From: an uncultured bacterium | GTDB taxonomy: Bacteria > Bacillota_I > Bacilli_A > Erysipelotrichales > Erysipelotrichaceae | Reading direction: 5' to 3' | DNA length: 46,550 nt | Assembly (NCBI GenBank): GCA_903847945.1 | Contig: CAINEY010000029.1 | Span: 1 to 46,550, forward strand | Shown: positions 22,838 through 31,806 of the stretch, in pieces | Layout: the number at the start of each line of letters is the position of its first letter | Position numbering within the stretch: the first letter of the stretch is position 1 | Notes under the pieces: generated by a model | The model's input: the letters and a program-made list of their open reading frames with translations, nothing else | Databases searched by the model: none | Told to the model about the DNA's origin: nothing | Made by a program: the position numbers and the translations under genes

Positions 22838-23633
22838 AGTTGAGTCTCCACATTTCGCTATACGCGAGGAAGGTGACGGCATCGGCATTGAGCTTGGCTT
22901 GGTGACGTTGTTTCTTCACATCGCCTTCGCACTCTTTCTCCAAGAGTTGCCGATTCATCATCGTCTGCACATACAAGACTTTCTTCATGAGGAACCACGA
23001 GGTCACGGCATTATAGATCACCGGGGCTTTGTGCTTGTGATCGACGATTTCCGCTTTGACCGCTTCCTGAAGGGCAGCGGCTTCCGCCGTGATCTTGGCT
23101 TTGAGGTCATCCAAGGAACTGAAGTACTTCGCATCGATTTGACGCTGAGCGGCTCCGCAACGCAGTTTACGGTTGAAGAGTTCGGTCAGCACCGGCAAGG
23201 TATCTTCCGTCAGGATAGCCACGACGATGTTGTTTTTGAGTTGATCGAGGAGAGCACCGGCTTCGGTAATGGCGTAGTAAAGACCCTTGAGCAAGGTGTA
23301 AGATTGACCTTCCTCATCCAGGATAAATCCCAGGGCTTCGTTTTGCGCATCGTTTCCATACACCAGCATCGGTAAGACAAACGGATGACTGGGAAGCTTG
23401 GTGATGTCTTTGTAACGGATGATCTGATTGGTGACCGCATCGGCTTGGATGTTGAAGCGGTAATTGACGATGACGCGGAAGTCCGGATTCAATTCGTGGA
23501 TCTTCTTCAGGGTGTCTTTGGGGGCCCCTTCTTCCAACGTTTCCAGGTAGTCTTCCAGGTATCCGTTGAATTGGCACAGATTATTCCCTTTGCGCTCATC
23601 CTCAATCGCGGTCAAAAATGTCAGTTCTGGCAT
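22836..23633 (-). CDS. hypothetical cytosolic protein
   Basis: I do not recognise this 265-residue protein. It has no signal peptide or membrane segment. The N-terminal half looks alpha/beta (LTFLTAIEDE, FRVIVNYRFN, FVLPMLVYG). The C-terminal half is helical and rich in K, E and A (LDDLKAKITAEAAALQEAVKA). Cysteines are few and no catalytic motif is evident. GAGGAAC precedes the ATG. Its start overlaps the end of the EamA transporter gene by 13 nt, so the two are co-transcribed and translation is probably coupled. A terminator closes the operon. Confidence 0.7.
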   Translation of the reverse strand: MPELTFLTAIEDERKGNNLCQFNGYLEDYLETLEEGAPKDTLKKIHELNPDFRVIVNYRFNIQADAVTNQIIRYKDITKLPSHPFVLPMLVYGNDAQNEALGFILDEEGQSYTLLKGLYYAITEAGALLDQLKNNIVVAILTEDTLPVLTELFNRKLRCGAAQRQIDAKYFSSLDDLKAKITAEAAALQEAVKAEIVDHKHKAPVIYNAVTSWFLMKKVLYVQTMMNRQLLEKECEGDVKKQRHQAKLNADAVTFLAYSEMWRLN

Positions 23634-24502
23634 GGTGGTGTTCCTCGCCTTAATTTTACTCCCATTTTAGGACCTAATTCAACCATTATTACGGCACTCA
23701 TCATCAGAAAACCCCCAAATAGCGTTGAAATCGTCACGGGTTCCCCCAAAATCAGGATCGCTCCCATCGCTCCGAAGAGGGCCTCCATCGTGAGGAGGAT
23801 TCCAGCCACCGTGGAGTTGACATGTTTTTGACCGTAGGTCTGTAGAAAGAAGGCCAGCCCACTGCTGATGATCCCCGCATACCCCACATAGATCCAACCG
23901 TCGGAGGGCAGTGTTCCCCCGGTCAGCAGTGCCATCAAAAACCCAAGTACCCCTAACGTCAGGACCTGAATGAACGTGGCTGAGAGGGAGTCATCGAAAG
24001 GAGCCAGCTTCTCCACCGCCATAATGTGATAGGCGAATACCACGGCACATGCCAAGAGTAACGCATCCCCCGCATGGAAACTTAAGGATTCACGCACAGT
24101 CAACACAGCCGTACCCGCCACCGCCAAGACGACCCCAAAGATCGTCCACCGGTTGAGATGCCGCTGTCGCCACATCAGGACCGGAATGAACACCACATAC
24201 ATGACCGTGATGAAGGAGGCATTGGAGACACTGGAATACATCTGTCCGTAGGTTTGAAAGACAAAGCCCAGAAACAAGATGATCCCGGCGATAATGGACT
24301 GTTTGATCAAAGCCGGTTTGAGCCAGAAGCGTCGTTTAATGGCAAATCCCACTAACGCCAGCGACGCCAACAAACCGCGAACCCCCAGCAACATAAACGG
24401 CGTCCAACCGCGGTTGATGGCTTCCTGAACCGCGACAAAAGCGATCCCCCAAAGCAGGGCTGACATTAAGAGTGCACTTTTACCGTAGTGAGGTTTCGAC
24501 AT
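23621..24502 (-). CDS. EamA/DMT-family transporter
   Basis: A 293-residue drug/metabolite exporter with about ten membrane segments in two EamA repeats. The first begins LLMSALLWGIAFVAVQEA; the second starts near residue 150 with LLLACAVVFAYHIMAVE and includes GYAGIISSGLAFFLQTYGQK, typical of the family. The substrate is unknown. The ATG at 24502 lies nine bases after a TATAAT and has no Shine-Dalgarno; an earlier in-frame ATG at 24550 lies upstream of this promoter. It heads a two-gene operon with the hypothetical protein. Confidence 0.9.
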   Translation of the reverse strand: MSKPHYGKSALLMSALLWGIAFVAVQEAINRGWTPFMLLGVRGLLASLALVGFAIKRRFWLKPALIKQSIIAGIILFLGFVFQTYGQMYSSVSNASFITVMYVVFIPVLMWRQRHLNRWTIFGVVLAVAGTAVLTVRESLSFHAGDALLLACAVVFAYHIMAVEKLAPFDDSLSATFIQVLTLGVLGFLMALLTGGTLPSDGWIYVGYAGIISSGLAFFLQTYGQKHVNSTVAGILLTMEALFGAMGAILILGEPVTISTLFGGFLMMSAVIMVELGPKMGVKLRRGTPPCQN

Positions 24503-24511
24503 AACTGTTCC

Positions 24512-24517
24512 ATTATA
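24512..24517 (-). promoter_or_regulatory. -10 of the EamA transporter gene
   Basis: Minus-strand TATAAT nine bases before the ATG, predicting a leader of about three bases without a ribosome site. Confidence 0.55.
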
Positions 24518-24547
24518 CCTAAGCCCTGCTTGCCTTTCAATCGGATT

Positions 24548-24576
24548 CAATAAACGACCCGCTTAGTGCGGGTCGT
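24548..24576 (-). terminator. addBA terminator
   Basis: Minus-strand ACGACCCGC-ACTAA-GCGGGTCGT followed by TTATTG. The addA stop codon is in the loop. Confidence 0.85.
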
Positions 24577-27500
24577 GGATGGGAACAAACATCGAGAACT
24601 TCAAACTGTACAAATAGGCTTTAACCGATTTATCGGGATGCATCTGACGCAAGACCTTAACGTAAGCCAGGAGTTGGTCCTGGTAGAGTTCCACCAGCAC
24701 CTGCGGATCCTCCACCCGATCGGTCTTGTAGTCGATGAGGGTGATGTCGTTATCCCCGATGATCACCAAGTCCATGTAGCCATGCCACACTTCCTGATCG
24801 ATCAGTGCGTAGAACGGAAACTCATGGATCCACTGGGCATCACGAACCCGAGTAATCACCGGATCAGCATAGAACGCCAAGACCGCTTGGATGTCGGTTT
24901 CCTCAATATCCGGCAATAAACCCTGAATCATTTCCCGGGTAACGCCAGTGGCCGGTAAGCGTTCAAAGAGCTCATGCATCATCGTTCCGTGATTGGTTCC
25001 CACGGACGGATCAAAGTTGAGTTTGAAGTGCGCAAAGGATTTATGGGTCGCTGAAGGTGCCTTGAAGATAATGGACGGTTGTGGTTTGGGGATAACGGTC
25101 AACGGTTCCGGAACACTGAGCGGGATCTCTGCTTTACGTAACGGTTCATTCTGGACCATATCCTTGCGTACAAAGGTGGGATGACCTCCATCGAGGGCCG
25201 CCAACATCCAGTTCGTGGGTCCCAGCGCGTTGAGGATCGAAGTGTAATGAAGATTGGCTACCCCATGTCCGGGTTTGAGATCCACAATGATCAGCCGTTT
25301 CTCGGCGCGGGTCAGCGCGACATACAATAAGCGAACCTGTTCCTGAACATCGTCGCGAACGGTCTTCATCTCCATCGCCAATCGAATGGGATTTTTGCGG
25401 GTAAAGCGGTAGGGATAGGATAATGATTTCAAACTGAAGCCCAAACGGGAATCGATCAATAAGGCTTCCTGATTGTCTTTGACATTGGTCTTGCCTTGCG
25501 ACCAGAAGAAGACGACCTTAAACTCCAAGCCTTTGGATTGGTGAATGGTCATCACTCTGACCACATCATCCTCTTCGGTAAACGGTATGGCTTCACTGCT
25601 TTCCTCATCGTCGATGGTCTTGACCAACCACACGAATTCGATCCGGGAGGTGTTTTGTTTGGCGTAGTGTTGCGCCTTCTCCATCAGATAATCCAGATTG
25701 GCCCGTTGCTGCAATGTGCAGCTTTGATCGTAGTAACCGTTGAAACGGTAGATCGCTCTTAACGTATCCACCAGATGATCATCACACAACTCGTCAGTAA
25801 ACGCAGCGAGTTGATCATAAAGGTTCGGACGATAGGACTTCAGCGTTTCCCAGAAAGAACCGTACTTCGGTGTAGCCAATTTTAACTGAGCCAAGTCATC
25901 ATGACTCATCCGGATGAAATCCGACAAGAGTAAACCGGTCAGGTTGATGTTGTCGTACGGGTTGACCAGGAAGTTCATCATCATTAAGACATCCTGGACT
26001 GCATCGGAGTTGTAGAAACCGCTCTTGACGCTGATGTGATGAGGAATGTTGGCGTCTTCGAAAACCGCCTTGAGTTGAGCTTTGATCGCATTGCTGCGTA
26101 CCAACACCACGTAGTCCTTGAAGTGCTTGAATTCCGTTGTTTCCCGCATCTGAAGAATCGTATTGGCGATGTGGATGGCTTTGGGATGAGCTTCGACTTC
26201 GGCTTCCGCATAAGGATCCCAGGGTTTCTTCACCGGGGCCAACACATCCTCCCCTTGTAACTCTTCATCCGTTGCACTGAGGTCATCGTCTGCCGTCTCT
26301 TCCGTTGATACCGTGGGCTTATCTTTCTCCACGAAGTGGAACTCCACCACCGCATCCGTCGGTTGAGGGGATTGACCGGCTTGGACGTGATCGTGTGACG
26401 TATACGCACTATCGAGTTCGTCAAAGTTCATGAGCCGATCGAAAAGGACGTTATTAAAGGTGACTAAGGTCGGGGTCGAACGGTAGTTGTGGGTCAGATA
26501 CAAGACTTCATGCGTTGCATCTTCAACCCCTTTCATCCCCTGCATCAACTCCGGTTGAGCATTACGGAAACGATAGATGGATTGTTTGACGTCACCGACA
26601 CGGAACACGTTAGTGCCATTCGACAACAGTTCCACAATGGCGTTTTGGATAAAGTTGGTGTCTTGGAACTCATCGACCAGGATCTCCTGGAAGTGTGCTC
26701 TCAGATCCTCAACGACCTTGAACTGTTGATCGCGCAAGATCGCTAACGCAAACTGTTCCATGTCATCGAAGTCGATGACTTTCGCGTCGGTCTTCAAGCG
26801 ATCATAATGCGACGCAAAACGCTGGGTCAATTCCACCAAACCCTTCGCGATCGGTTGGATCGCCTGGTAATCCGTAGCCCAGACTGACTCATCGAAGAGT
26901 TCCTCACGCAATGACCGAGTGCTGTTTCTAAAGCCTAAGAAGGCTTTGCCCAGATTGGGTTCGACGGTGTATTTCGGAGGACTTGCGAAATCAACCTCAG
27001 AGAACTTGAGATAAGCCGTTCTAAAGGCATTGTAGTCGAGGGTTTCCACCATCGGTCTCAAAGTATCCAGTTGTTCTCTAAATAGGGTTACTTTCTCCAC
27101 AAAGGCACTCAGTTTCTGTTGATCGGCTTCTTTTTGGATGAGATCTTTGTACAGTGGATCCGACGTAGTGATCATGATGACCCGATCCAACAGGTTCAGT
27201 AAGTTCTCGATTTTCCACAAATAATGCAGGCGTAAGTACTTCCGCAGTTCAGGATCCAAAGTTGCAATGGACTTGGCATCATACGCCCGAATCGAACGAT
27301 CCAGCCATGCTTGCGGATCCACCACGGTTTTGAGTTTTCCTGCCAGTTTATAAACATTGTCCCTTAGTGTTTCGACATCATCCGGACGCGAACTGAAGAA
27401 GAACACCAATTGTTCACTTAGGGTCATGTCGGTGGAAGCCAGATCACTCAGCGCCTTCGAAAACGCGACTTCCATGAGTTGTGCTTTTTGAGTTTCGTCA

Positions 27501-27880
27501 ATGACATTCTCAGCCCGTTGCGGATCAAACGAGAGCACATAGGCGTACTTCTTTAAAAGATCCAGACAAAAACCGTGGATGGTCGTAATGGCTGCTGAAG
27601 GCAGGATGGCGACTTGTTCTTTCAGGAAGTCATCACCGGTTTCGTCGATGCGCTGAAGCAGCTTCTTCTCCAAGCGCTTGCGCATTTCTTTGGCCGCCAG
27701 TTCGGTAAAGGTGACCGCCATAATGCGATCGACCGAAACCCGGTCCTTCTCCATGCGTTTAATCAACCGATTGATGAGAACGGTGGTTTTACCGGCACCG
27801 GCCGAGGCACTCACCAACACATTCTTGCCCAGCGTATTGATGGCTTTTTCTTGATTGAGGTTGGGAGCGAAGTTAGTCAT
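24563..27880 (-). CDS. addA: helicase-nuclease subunit AddA
   Basis: The motor and one nuclease of the AddAB enzyme, which processes double-strand breaks for RecA-dependent repair and degrades foreign linear DNA. In 1105 residues: Walker A ASAGAGKTT (25-33), ILVDEFQDTN (motif II), a UvrD-like C-terminal part with VMTIHQSKGLEFKVVF and LLYVALTRAEKRL, then a RecB-type nuclease with the core DITLIDYKTDRVED. It is somewhat shorter than Bacillus AddA (about 1230). The start overlaps the addB end by 8 nt, with GAGGAA as ribosome site. The operon order addB-addA is the standard one. Confidence 0.96.
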   Translation of the reverse strand: MTNFAPNLNQEKAINTLGKNVLVSASAGAGKTTVLINRLIKRMEKDRVSVDRIMAVTFTELAAKEMRKRLEKKLLQRIDETGDDFLKEQVAILPSAAITTIHGFCLDLLKKYAYVLSFDPQRAENVIDETQKAQLMEVAFSKALSDLASTDMTLSEQLVFFFSSRPDDVETLRDNVYKLAGKLKTVVDPQAWLDRSIRAYDAKSIATLDPELRKYLRLHYLWKIENLLNLLDRVIMITTSDPLYKDLIQKEADQQKLSAFVEKVTLFREQLDTLRPMVETLDYNAFRTAYLKFSEVDFASPPKYTVEPNLGKAFLGFRNSTRSLREELFDESVWATDYQAIQPIAKGLVELTQRFASHYDRLKTDAKVIDFDDMEQFALAILRDQQFKVVEDLRAHFQEILVDEFQDTNFIQNAIVELLSNGTNVFRVGDVKQSIYRFRNAQPELMQGMKGVEDATHEVLYLTHNYRSTPTLVTFNNVLFDRLMNFDELDSAYTSHDHVQAGQSPQPTDAVVEFHFVEKDKPTVSTEETADDDLSATDEELQGEDVLAPVKKPWDPYAEAEVEAHPKAIHIANTILQMRETTEFKHFKDYVVLVRSNAIKAQLKAVFEDANIPHHISVKSGFYNSDAVQDVLMMMNFLVNPYDNINLTGLLLSDFIRMSHDDLAQLKLATPKYGSFWETLKSYRPNLYDQLAAFTDELCDDHLVDTLRAIYRFNGYYDQSCTLQQRANLDYLMEKAQHYAKQNTSRIEFVWLVKTIDDEESSEAIPFTEEDDVVRVMTIHQSKGLEFKVVFFWSQGKTNVKDNQEALLIDSRLGFSLKSLSYPYRFTRKNPIRLAMEMKTVRDDVQEQVRLLYVALTRAEKRLIIVDLKPGHGVANLHYTSILNALGPTNWMLAALDGGHPTFVRKDMVQNEPLRKAEIPLSVPEPLTVIPKPQPSIIFKAPSATHKSFAHFKLNFDPSVGTNHGTMMHELFERLPATGVTREMIQGLLPDIEETDIQAVLAFYADPVITRVRDAQWIHEFPFYALIDQEVWHGYMDLVIIGDNDITLIDYKTDRVEDPQVLVELYQDQLLAYVKVLRQMHPDKSVKAYLYSLKFSMFVPIHDPH

Positions 27881-30491
27881 GGGCTTTCCTCAGAGTCGAT
27901 GTTTTCGTTGTGATGCTTTTCATCTTCAACGGTTCTTTCTTGAACTGACAGAAGAAGCGATAATCGCAGTACTGACACGATCCGGCCAGGTTACGTTTGG
28001 GAAGCACTCCTTTTCCGAGATCATCGATCATCCCGGTGTAGAGTTTCTTGAGATGGGTTTCGATTTGATCCGCATCAAATTGGCCCCCATAAACCTTATG
28101 GATCCCATCCTTGAGGGAGAGACCCTTAGTGTGGGTCGTATCCGCATCCAAAGCTTCCGGGGACTCCAAGACCCAACCGTTGAGTTGACGGCCTTCTTTC
28201 CACACAACCTCCGGTGATTTATCGGGAGTATTGGCGATGCAGGTGACATTGCCTTGACCCAGACTAAAGTAAAAGGCCCCATAGGGTGAGTTGAGATTCA
28301 AGATGCGTCGACCCATCCACAGATAGGTAACCAACTGAAGTTGAACCCCGCAATCCACGGCTTTCTCTTCCAGTTTCTTCGTGGAGCTCTTGTAGTCGAG
28401 GACCACAAACCCACCGGGTATCGTATCGATCCGATCGATGGTTCCACGCAAATGGAGCTTGATCGGTCGATCTAAATCGATGATCGACTCAAACTTATGC
28501 TCAGTCAGGGCTGGACTAAACACCGTGTTGGCTTCGCGTTCCGCCAAAAACTCCAAGCTCAGCTTTAAAAGCGTTTCGGTTCGCTCACGCAAGAGGTCGA
28601 TGCGGGCAGCGTCCCGGGGGTAGAGTTGCTTTAACGCATTGATGTAGGGGATAACCAAGGCAGGTTCACGCCCTTGAAGTGAGCGGGCATACGCCTTCCC
28701 ATGGGTCTTGATGCCTTCCTCCAGGATCTTATGCATGAGATTCCCGATCTCACGGTTGGAGATTTCGTAGTGATCGACACTCCCCAGGCCGATGCCAGTG
28801 AACAGGAAGTATTGGTAAGGGCACTTGAAGTAACGTTCAAAGGAACTGACGCTGCCGCTCAACTGTCCCTCCGAGAAGAAGAGTTGATGGGCGAGGTGAG
28901 GGTCGATTTGAGGGTTCGAATCGTTCGCGCTCGCAAAGATCTCTGAGAGTTGCCATGCTTGAGGTTTGGTTCCTTCCCGTTCAAATTGAGCTTCCAAGGC
29001 AGCCGGCCATTTCTGTGCCTTTCCGTCATACGATCCCAAAGCCATCGAGTACACAACCGTATCGGCACTGTGACACAAGGCATCCAACTGGTTGAGATGC
29101 AGCTCATAGTCCCGACGGGCATCATAACCCTTGATCCGGCGCAGATAGTCATCATCGAAAAGACCGGATTGGGTGGGGACTTGCGGGTAGCCGTCTTGGG
29201 TACATCCCAACAGGTAGATCCGGGTGGCACCGTGAACCATACTGTGACGTAAATCGGTCAAGACAACACCGGAACTGGCTTTGGACGATAAGGTCAGTTT
29301 ATCCAGCCGATACAAGAGAACCGGGTAAGGATCGTCCATGGCACTTAAGAACGCATGCCCTTCCTCCAAGAGTCCTTTGACGGCGTTGATGCTTTGGATA
29401 TCGGTTTCAGAAAAGGTTTTGAAGCATTTCACATACAACTCAAACAAGCCTTCGATGAGCTCACCATACGGCTTCTTGCTGAGGTCGACGGCTTTGGTCA
29501 ATAGTTCTCGGATCGATAACAATGCGAACTCGGCTCGCGTTTCAAGTTGCGTCAAGGAGCGTTGATCCGCAATCGCCGCTAAAGTTGGATTCTCAAAAGC
29601 CTGTTTGACATGCGTTAATGGCGTCAATAAGGATTGAAGCTCAGGCTTAAAGTGATTGAGGTAATGCACCAGACTTAGGCGATGAGCCACAGCCAGTCGA
29701 TCGTTTTGAATCAAGGATAAAAGATGGTCTTGCGTGGGTTTAACACACACGTTCAAGAGATCCCCAAACAAACGGATCGCTGCGGTTCCTTGATGATCGC
29801 TGGTCCGAGTGTAAGGCACCGCATGATCGATAAGGAATCGTTCCACGACGTCCTGTTGGTTGGGATCCAAACAGACGATGACTTGGTCTTCATACGGTAA
29901 GCTGTCTTTCACCATGTCTTGTACACAGGCCTGCGCTTCCGCTCGCGGATTCTTGGCGAAGTGGACACGAACTTTGGGTGACTTCTTAGGCAGTTCCACC
30001 AGTGTTAGTCCTTTAGCGGATAACTGGCGGATCCGACGTTGGATCGGTGCCGAATAGAAGTTTTGATAGATGGCGATCGTGGAAAGATCCAAGGCTTCAA
30101 AGGCCGCCCATTGACGAACCCGACGATCAAAGCGCGGAACCAAAACGGATAGGATCGATTTCAGGGCGATGTCTTTGGGGGAATGATCCGGAAGGTCATC
30201 CAAAGTCCATCCTTCATCAGCCATACGTTGGATGAAGGTCATCAGGTGATCAGTGGTGATGGGGTATCGGCACGTCGTTTCCAGGATCTTGGCCAGATGC
30301 GCGTTCTGTTGGATCGTCAAAGCGGCTTCAAACCAGTCCTTGTTGCGTTCATCACGCTCTAGGGTGTTGAGGAAAACATTGAGGGAAACATAGCTTACGT
30401 TTCCGATGGATGGGGTTTGACGAAGTTCGCGCAATAAAACGGCTTGGCGCGTTTGTTTCTCGAGGATGACGGTGGTGATGGATGGGTTCAT
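27873..30491 (-). CDS. addB: helicase-nuclease subunit AddB, N-terminally short
   Basis: Second nuclease and Chi-scanning subunit of AddAB. The 872-residue protein ends with a nuclease core (GGFVVLDYKSS) and an Fe-S cysteine cluster (C in SCQYCDYRFFC plus an upstream C at FERYFKCPYQYFLF), so the nuclease end is complete. The N-terminus starts at TTVILEKQTRQAVLL, which aligns with the segment just after the Walker A loop of Bacillus AddB. The GRxGSGKT loop is therefore missing. I chose the ATG at 30491 because AGGGGG is 5 nt upstream; a longer in-frame ATG at 30569 adds no Walker A. A TACAAT -10 lies at 30519-30514. Confidence 0.9.
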   Translation of the reverse strand: MNPSITTVILEKQTRQAVLLRELRQTPSIGNVSYVSLNVFLNTLERDERNKDWFEAALTIQQNAHLAKILETTCRYPITTDHLMTFIQRMADEGWTLDDLPDHSPKDIALKSILSVLVPRFDRRVRQWAAFEALDLSTIAIYQNFYSAPIQRRIRQLSAKGLTLVELPKKSPKVRVHFAKNPRAEAQACVQDMVKDSLPYEDQVIVCLDPNQQDVVERFLIDHAVPYTRTSDHQGTAAIRLFGDLLNVCVKPTQDHLLSLIQNDRLAVAHRLSLVHYLNHFKPELQSLLTPLTHVKQAFENPTLAAIADQRSLTQLETRAEFALLSIRELLTKAVDLSKKPYGELIEGLFELYVKCFKTFSETDIQSINAVKGLLEEGHAFLSAMDDPYPVLLYRLDKLTLSSKASSGVVLTDLRHSMVHGATRIYLLGCTQDGYPQVPTQSGLFDDDYLRRIKGYDARRDYELHLNQLDALCHSADTVVYSMALGSYDGKAQKWPAALEAQFEREGTKPQAWQLSEIFASANDSNPQIDPHLAHQLFFSEGQLSGSVSSFERYFKCPYQYFLFTGIGLGSVDHYEISNREIGNLMHKILEEGIKTHGKAYARSLQGREPALVIPYINALKQLYPRDAARIDLLRERTETLLKLSLEFLAEREANTVFSPALTEHKFESIIDLDRPIKLHLRGTIDRIDTIPGGFVVLDYKSSTKKLEEKAVDCGVQLQLVTYLWMGRRILNLNSPYGAFYFSLGQGNVTCIANTPDKSPEVVWKEGRQLNGWVLESPEALDADTTHTKGLSLKDGIHKVYGGQFDADQIETHLKKLYTGMIDDLGKGVLPKRNLAGSCQYCDYRFFCQFKKEPLKMKSITTKTSTLRKAHD

Positions 30492-30561
30492 GGATTCCCC
30501 CTGCATTACTTCTATTGTACACAGGAAACGCAAGGATGGGCGAAGGTGTCCAAGATTACGG

Positions 30562-30590
30562 TTAAACAAATGAGCGCTGATGCGCTCATT
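30562..30590 (-). terminator. terminator of the rsmA-prs operon
   Basis: Minus-strand AATGAGCGC-ATCA-GCGCTCATT followed by TGTTT: strong stem, imperfect T run. The SemiSWEET stop codon is in the stem. Confidence 0.75.
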
Positions 30591-30834
30591 TCGATTTGAT
30601 TTTAAAGATCAAGACAATGGAAGCTAAGACGAAGGTCACCGCATTGGCCGCAATCACCGGAACATCCTGAATCAGGATCCCGTGGATCAACCACAGAAAG
30701 ACCCCGGTCACAAACATCGCATACATCCCCAACGAGATGCCTTCGGTGTTTTTGGTTTTGAGGACTTGGATGACTTGCGGAATGAACGATGCCGTGGTCA
30801 GGATAGCCGCGATGGGGCCGATGTAGGCATCCAT
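30586..30834 (-). CDS. SemiSWEET sugar transporter (MtN3/PQ-loop)
   Basis: An 82-residue protein with three membrane helices, the half-size bacterial form of SWEET uniporters, which works as a dimer. The PQ motif SFIPQVIQVLKTKNTEGIS (about 16-34) is clear, and the third helix is FVLASIVLIFKI. Studied relatives move sucrose or glucose; the substrate here is unknown. Its ATG overlaps the prs stop as TAATG, so it is translated together with prs at the end of the operon. A sugar channel tied to PRPP synthase could link sugar supply to nucleotide synthesis, but that is inference. Confidence 0.92.
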   Translation of the reverse strand: MDAYIGPIAAILTTASFIPQVIQVLKTKNTEGISLGMYAMFVTGVFLWLIHGILIQDVPVIAANAVTFVLASIVLIFKIKSK

Positions 30835-31793
30835 TACTTGTCGTTGAACATGTTGTAGATGTCGCTCACCGGATCGTGATTCTGGATGGCTTGGATCGTT
30901 TTGGACAACATGTAGGCGATGGAGATTTGTTTGATCTTGGGTTCGGCTTTCTTTTCGGGAGAGAGCGGAATGGAGTTGGTGATGACCAGTTCTTTGATGC
31001 GCGATTCGTGGACACGCTGAAGAGCATTGCCGGAGAGGATCCCGTGCGAACAGGCACAGTAGACTTCCTTGGCCCCGTTGCGATACAGCATATCAACGCC
31101 ACCCAAGAGGGATCCGCCGGTATCGACGATGTCATCGACGATGATGGCGATCTTGTTGTTGACATCCCCGATCAGGTTGATGGCTTCGGCCACATTGGGT
31201 TGAGTCCGGCGTTTGTCGATGATGGCGATGGTGGAGTTGTCGATGTATTCGGAGAGGCGACGGGCTCGGGTGGCTCCGCCATGGTCCGGGGAAACGATAA
31301 CGATTTCTTCGGTGAACTTCTTGGCCCGGAAGTATTGACCGATCATGGCCACAGCCGTTAAGTCATCGATGGGGACGTTAAAGAAGCCTTGGATCTGCGG
31401 GGCATGCAAGTCCAGCGTAACCAAACGATTGGCGCCAGCCGTCTGTAAGAGGTCAGCCACCAGTTTAGCGGTGATGGGTTGACGGGGACGGGCTTTGCGG
31501 TCCTGTCGGGCATAACCGAAATACGGCATGACCACGGTGATGTAGTCGGCAGAGGCGCGTTTACAGGCATCCAAGGCGATCAGCACTTCCATCAAGTGTT
31601 CAGAGACCGGTGAACAGGTCGACTGCACGAGGAAGACGTGCTTTCCGCGGACGGATTCTTCCGGTTCGACGATGATTTCACCGTCGGCGAAGTGCTTGAC
31701 GGAAATCTTCCCGCGAGTCACCCCCAGATGGGCGCAGATCTCATCCGCCAACTCAATGGAGGACGTCAACGCAAAGACAATGATGTTGTTCAT
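30834..31793 (-). CDS. prs: ribose-phosphate pyrophosphokinase (PRPP synthase)
   Basis: Makes PRPP from ribose-5-phosphate and ATP for purine, pyrimidine, histidine and NAD synthesis. In 319 residues, the family motifs are the ATP-site PYFGYARQDRK (90-100), LDLHAPQIQGFF (127-138) and the PRPP loop VDDIVDTGGS (219-228). The ATG at 31793 follows AAAGGGG by 8 nt; a longer in-frame ATG lies inside glmU. The order glmU-prs is conserved in Bacillota (gcaD-prs). Confidence 0.97.
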   Translation of the reverse strand: MNNIIVFALTSSIELADEICAHLGVTRGKISVKHFADGEIIVEPEESVRGKHVFLVQSTCSPVSEHLMEVLIALDACKRASADYITVVMPYFGYARQDRKARPRQPITAKLVADLLQTAGANRLVTLDLHAPQIQGFFNVPIDDLTAVAMIGQYFRAKKFTEEIVIVSPDHGGATRARRLSEYIDNSTIAIIDKRRTQPNVAEAINLIGDVNNKIAIIVDDIVDTGGSLLGGVDMLYRNGAKEVYCACSHGILSGNALQRVHESRIKELVITNSIPLSPEKKAEPKIKQISIAYMLSKTIQAIQNHDPVSDIYNMFNDK

Positions 31794-31806
31794 ACCCTGT
31801 TCCCCT

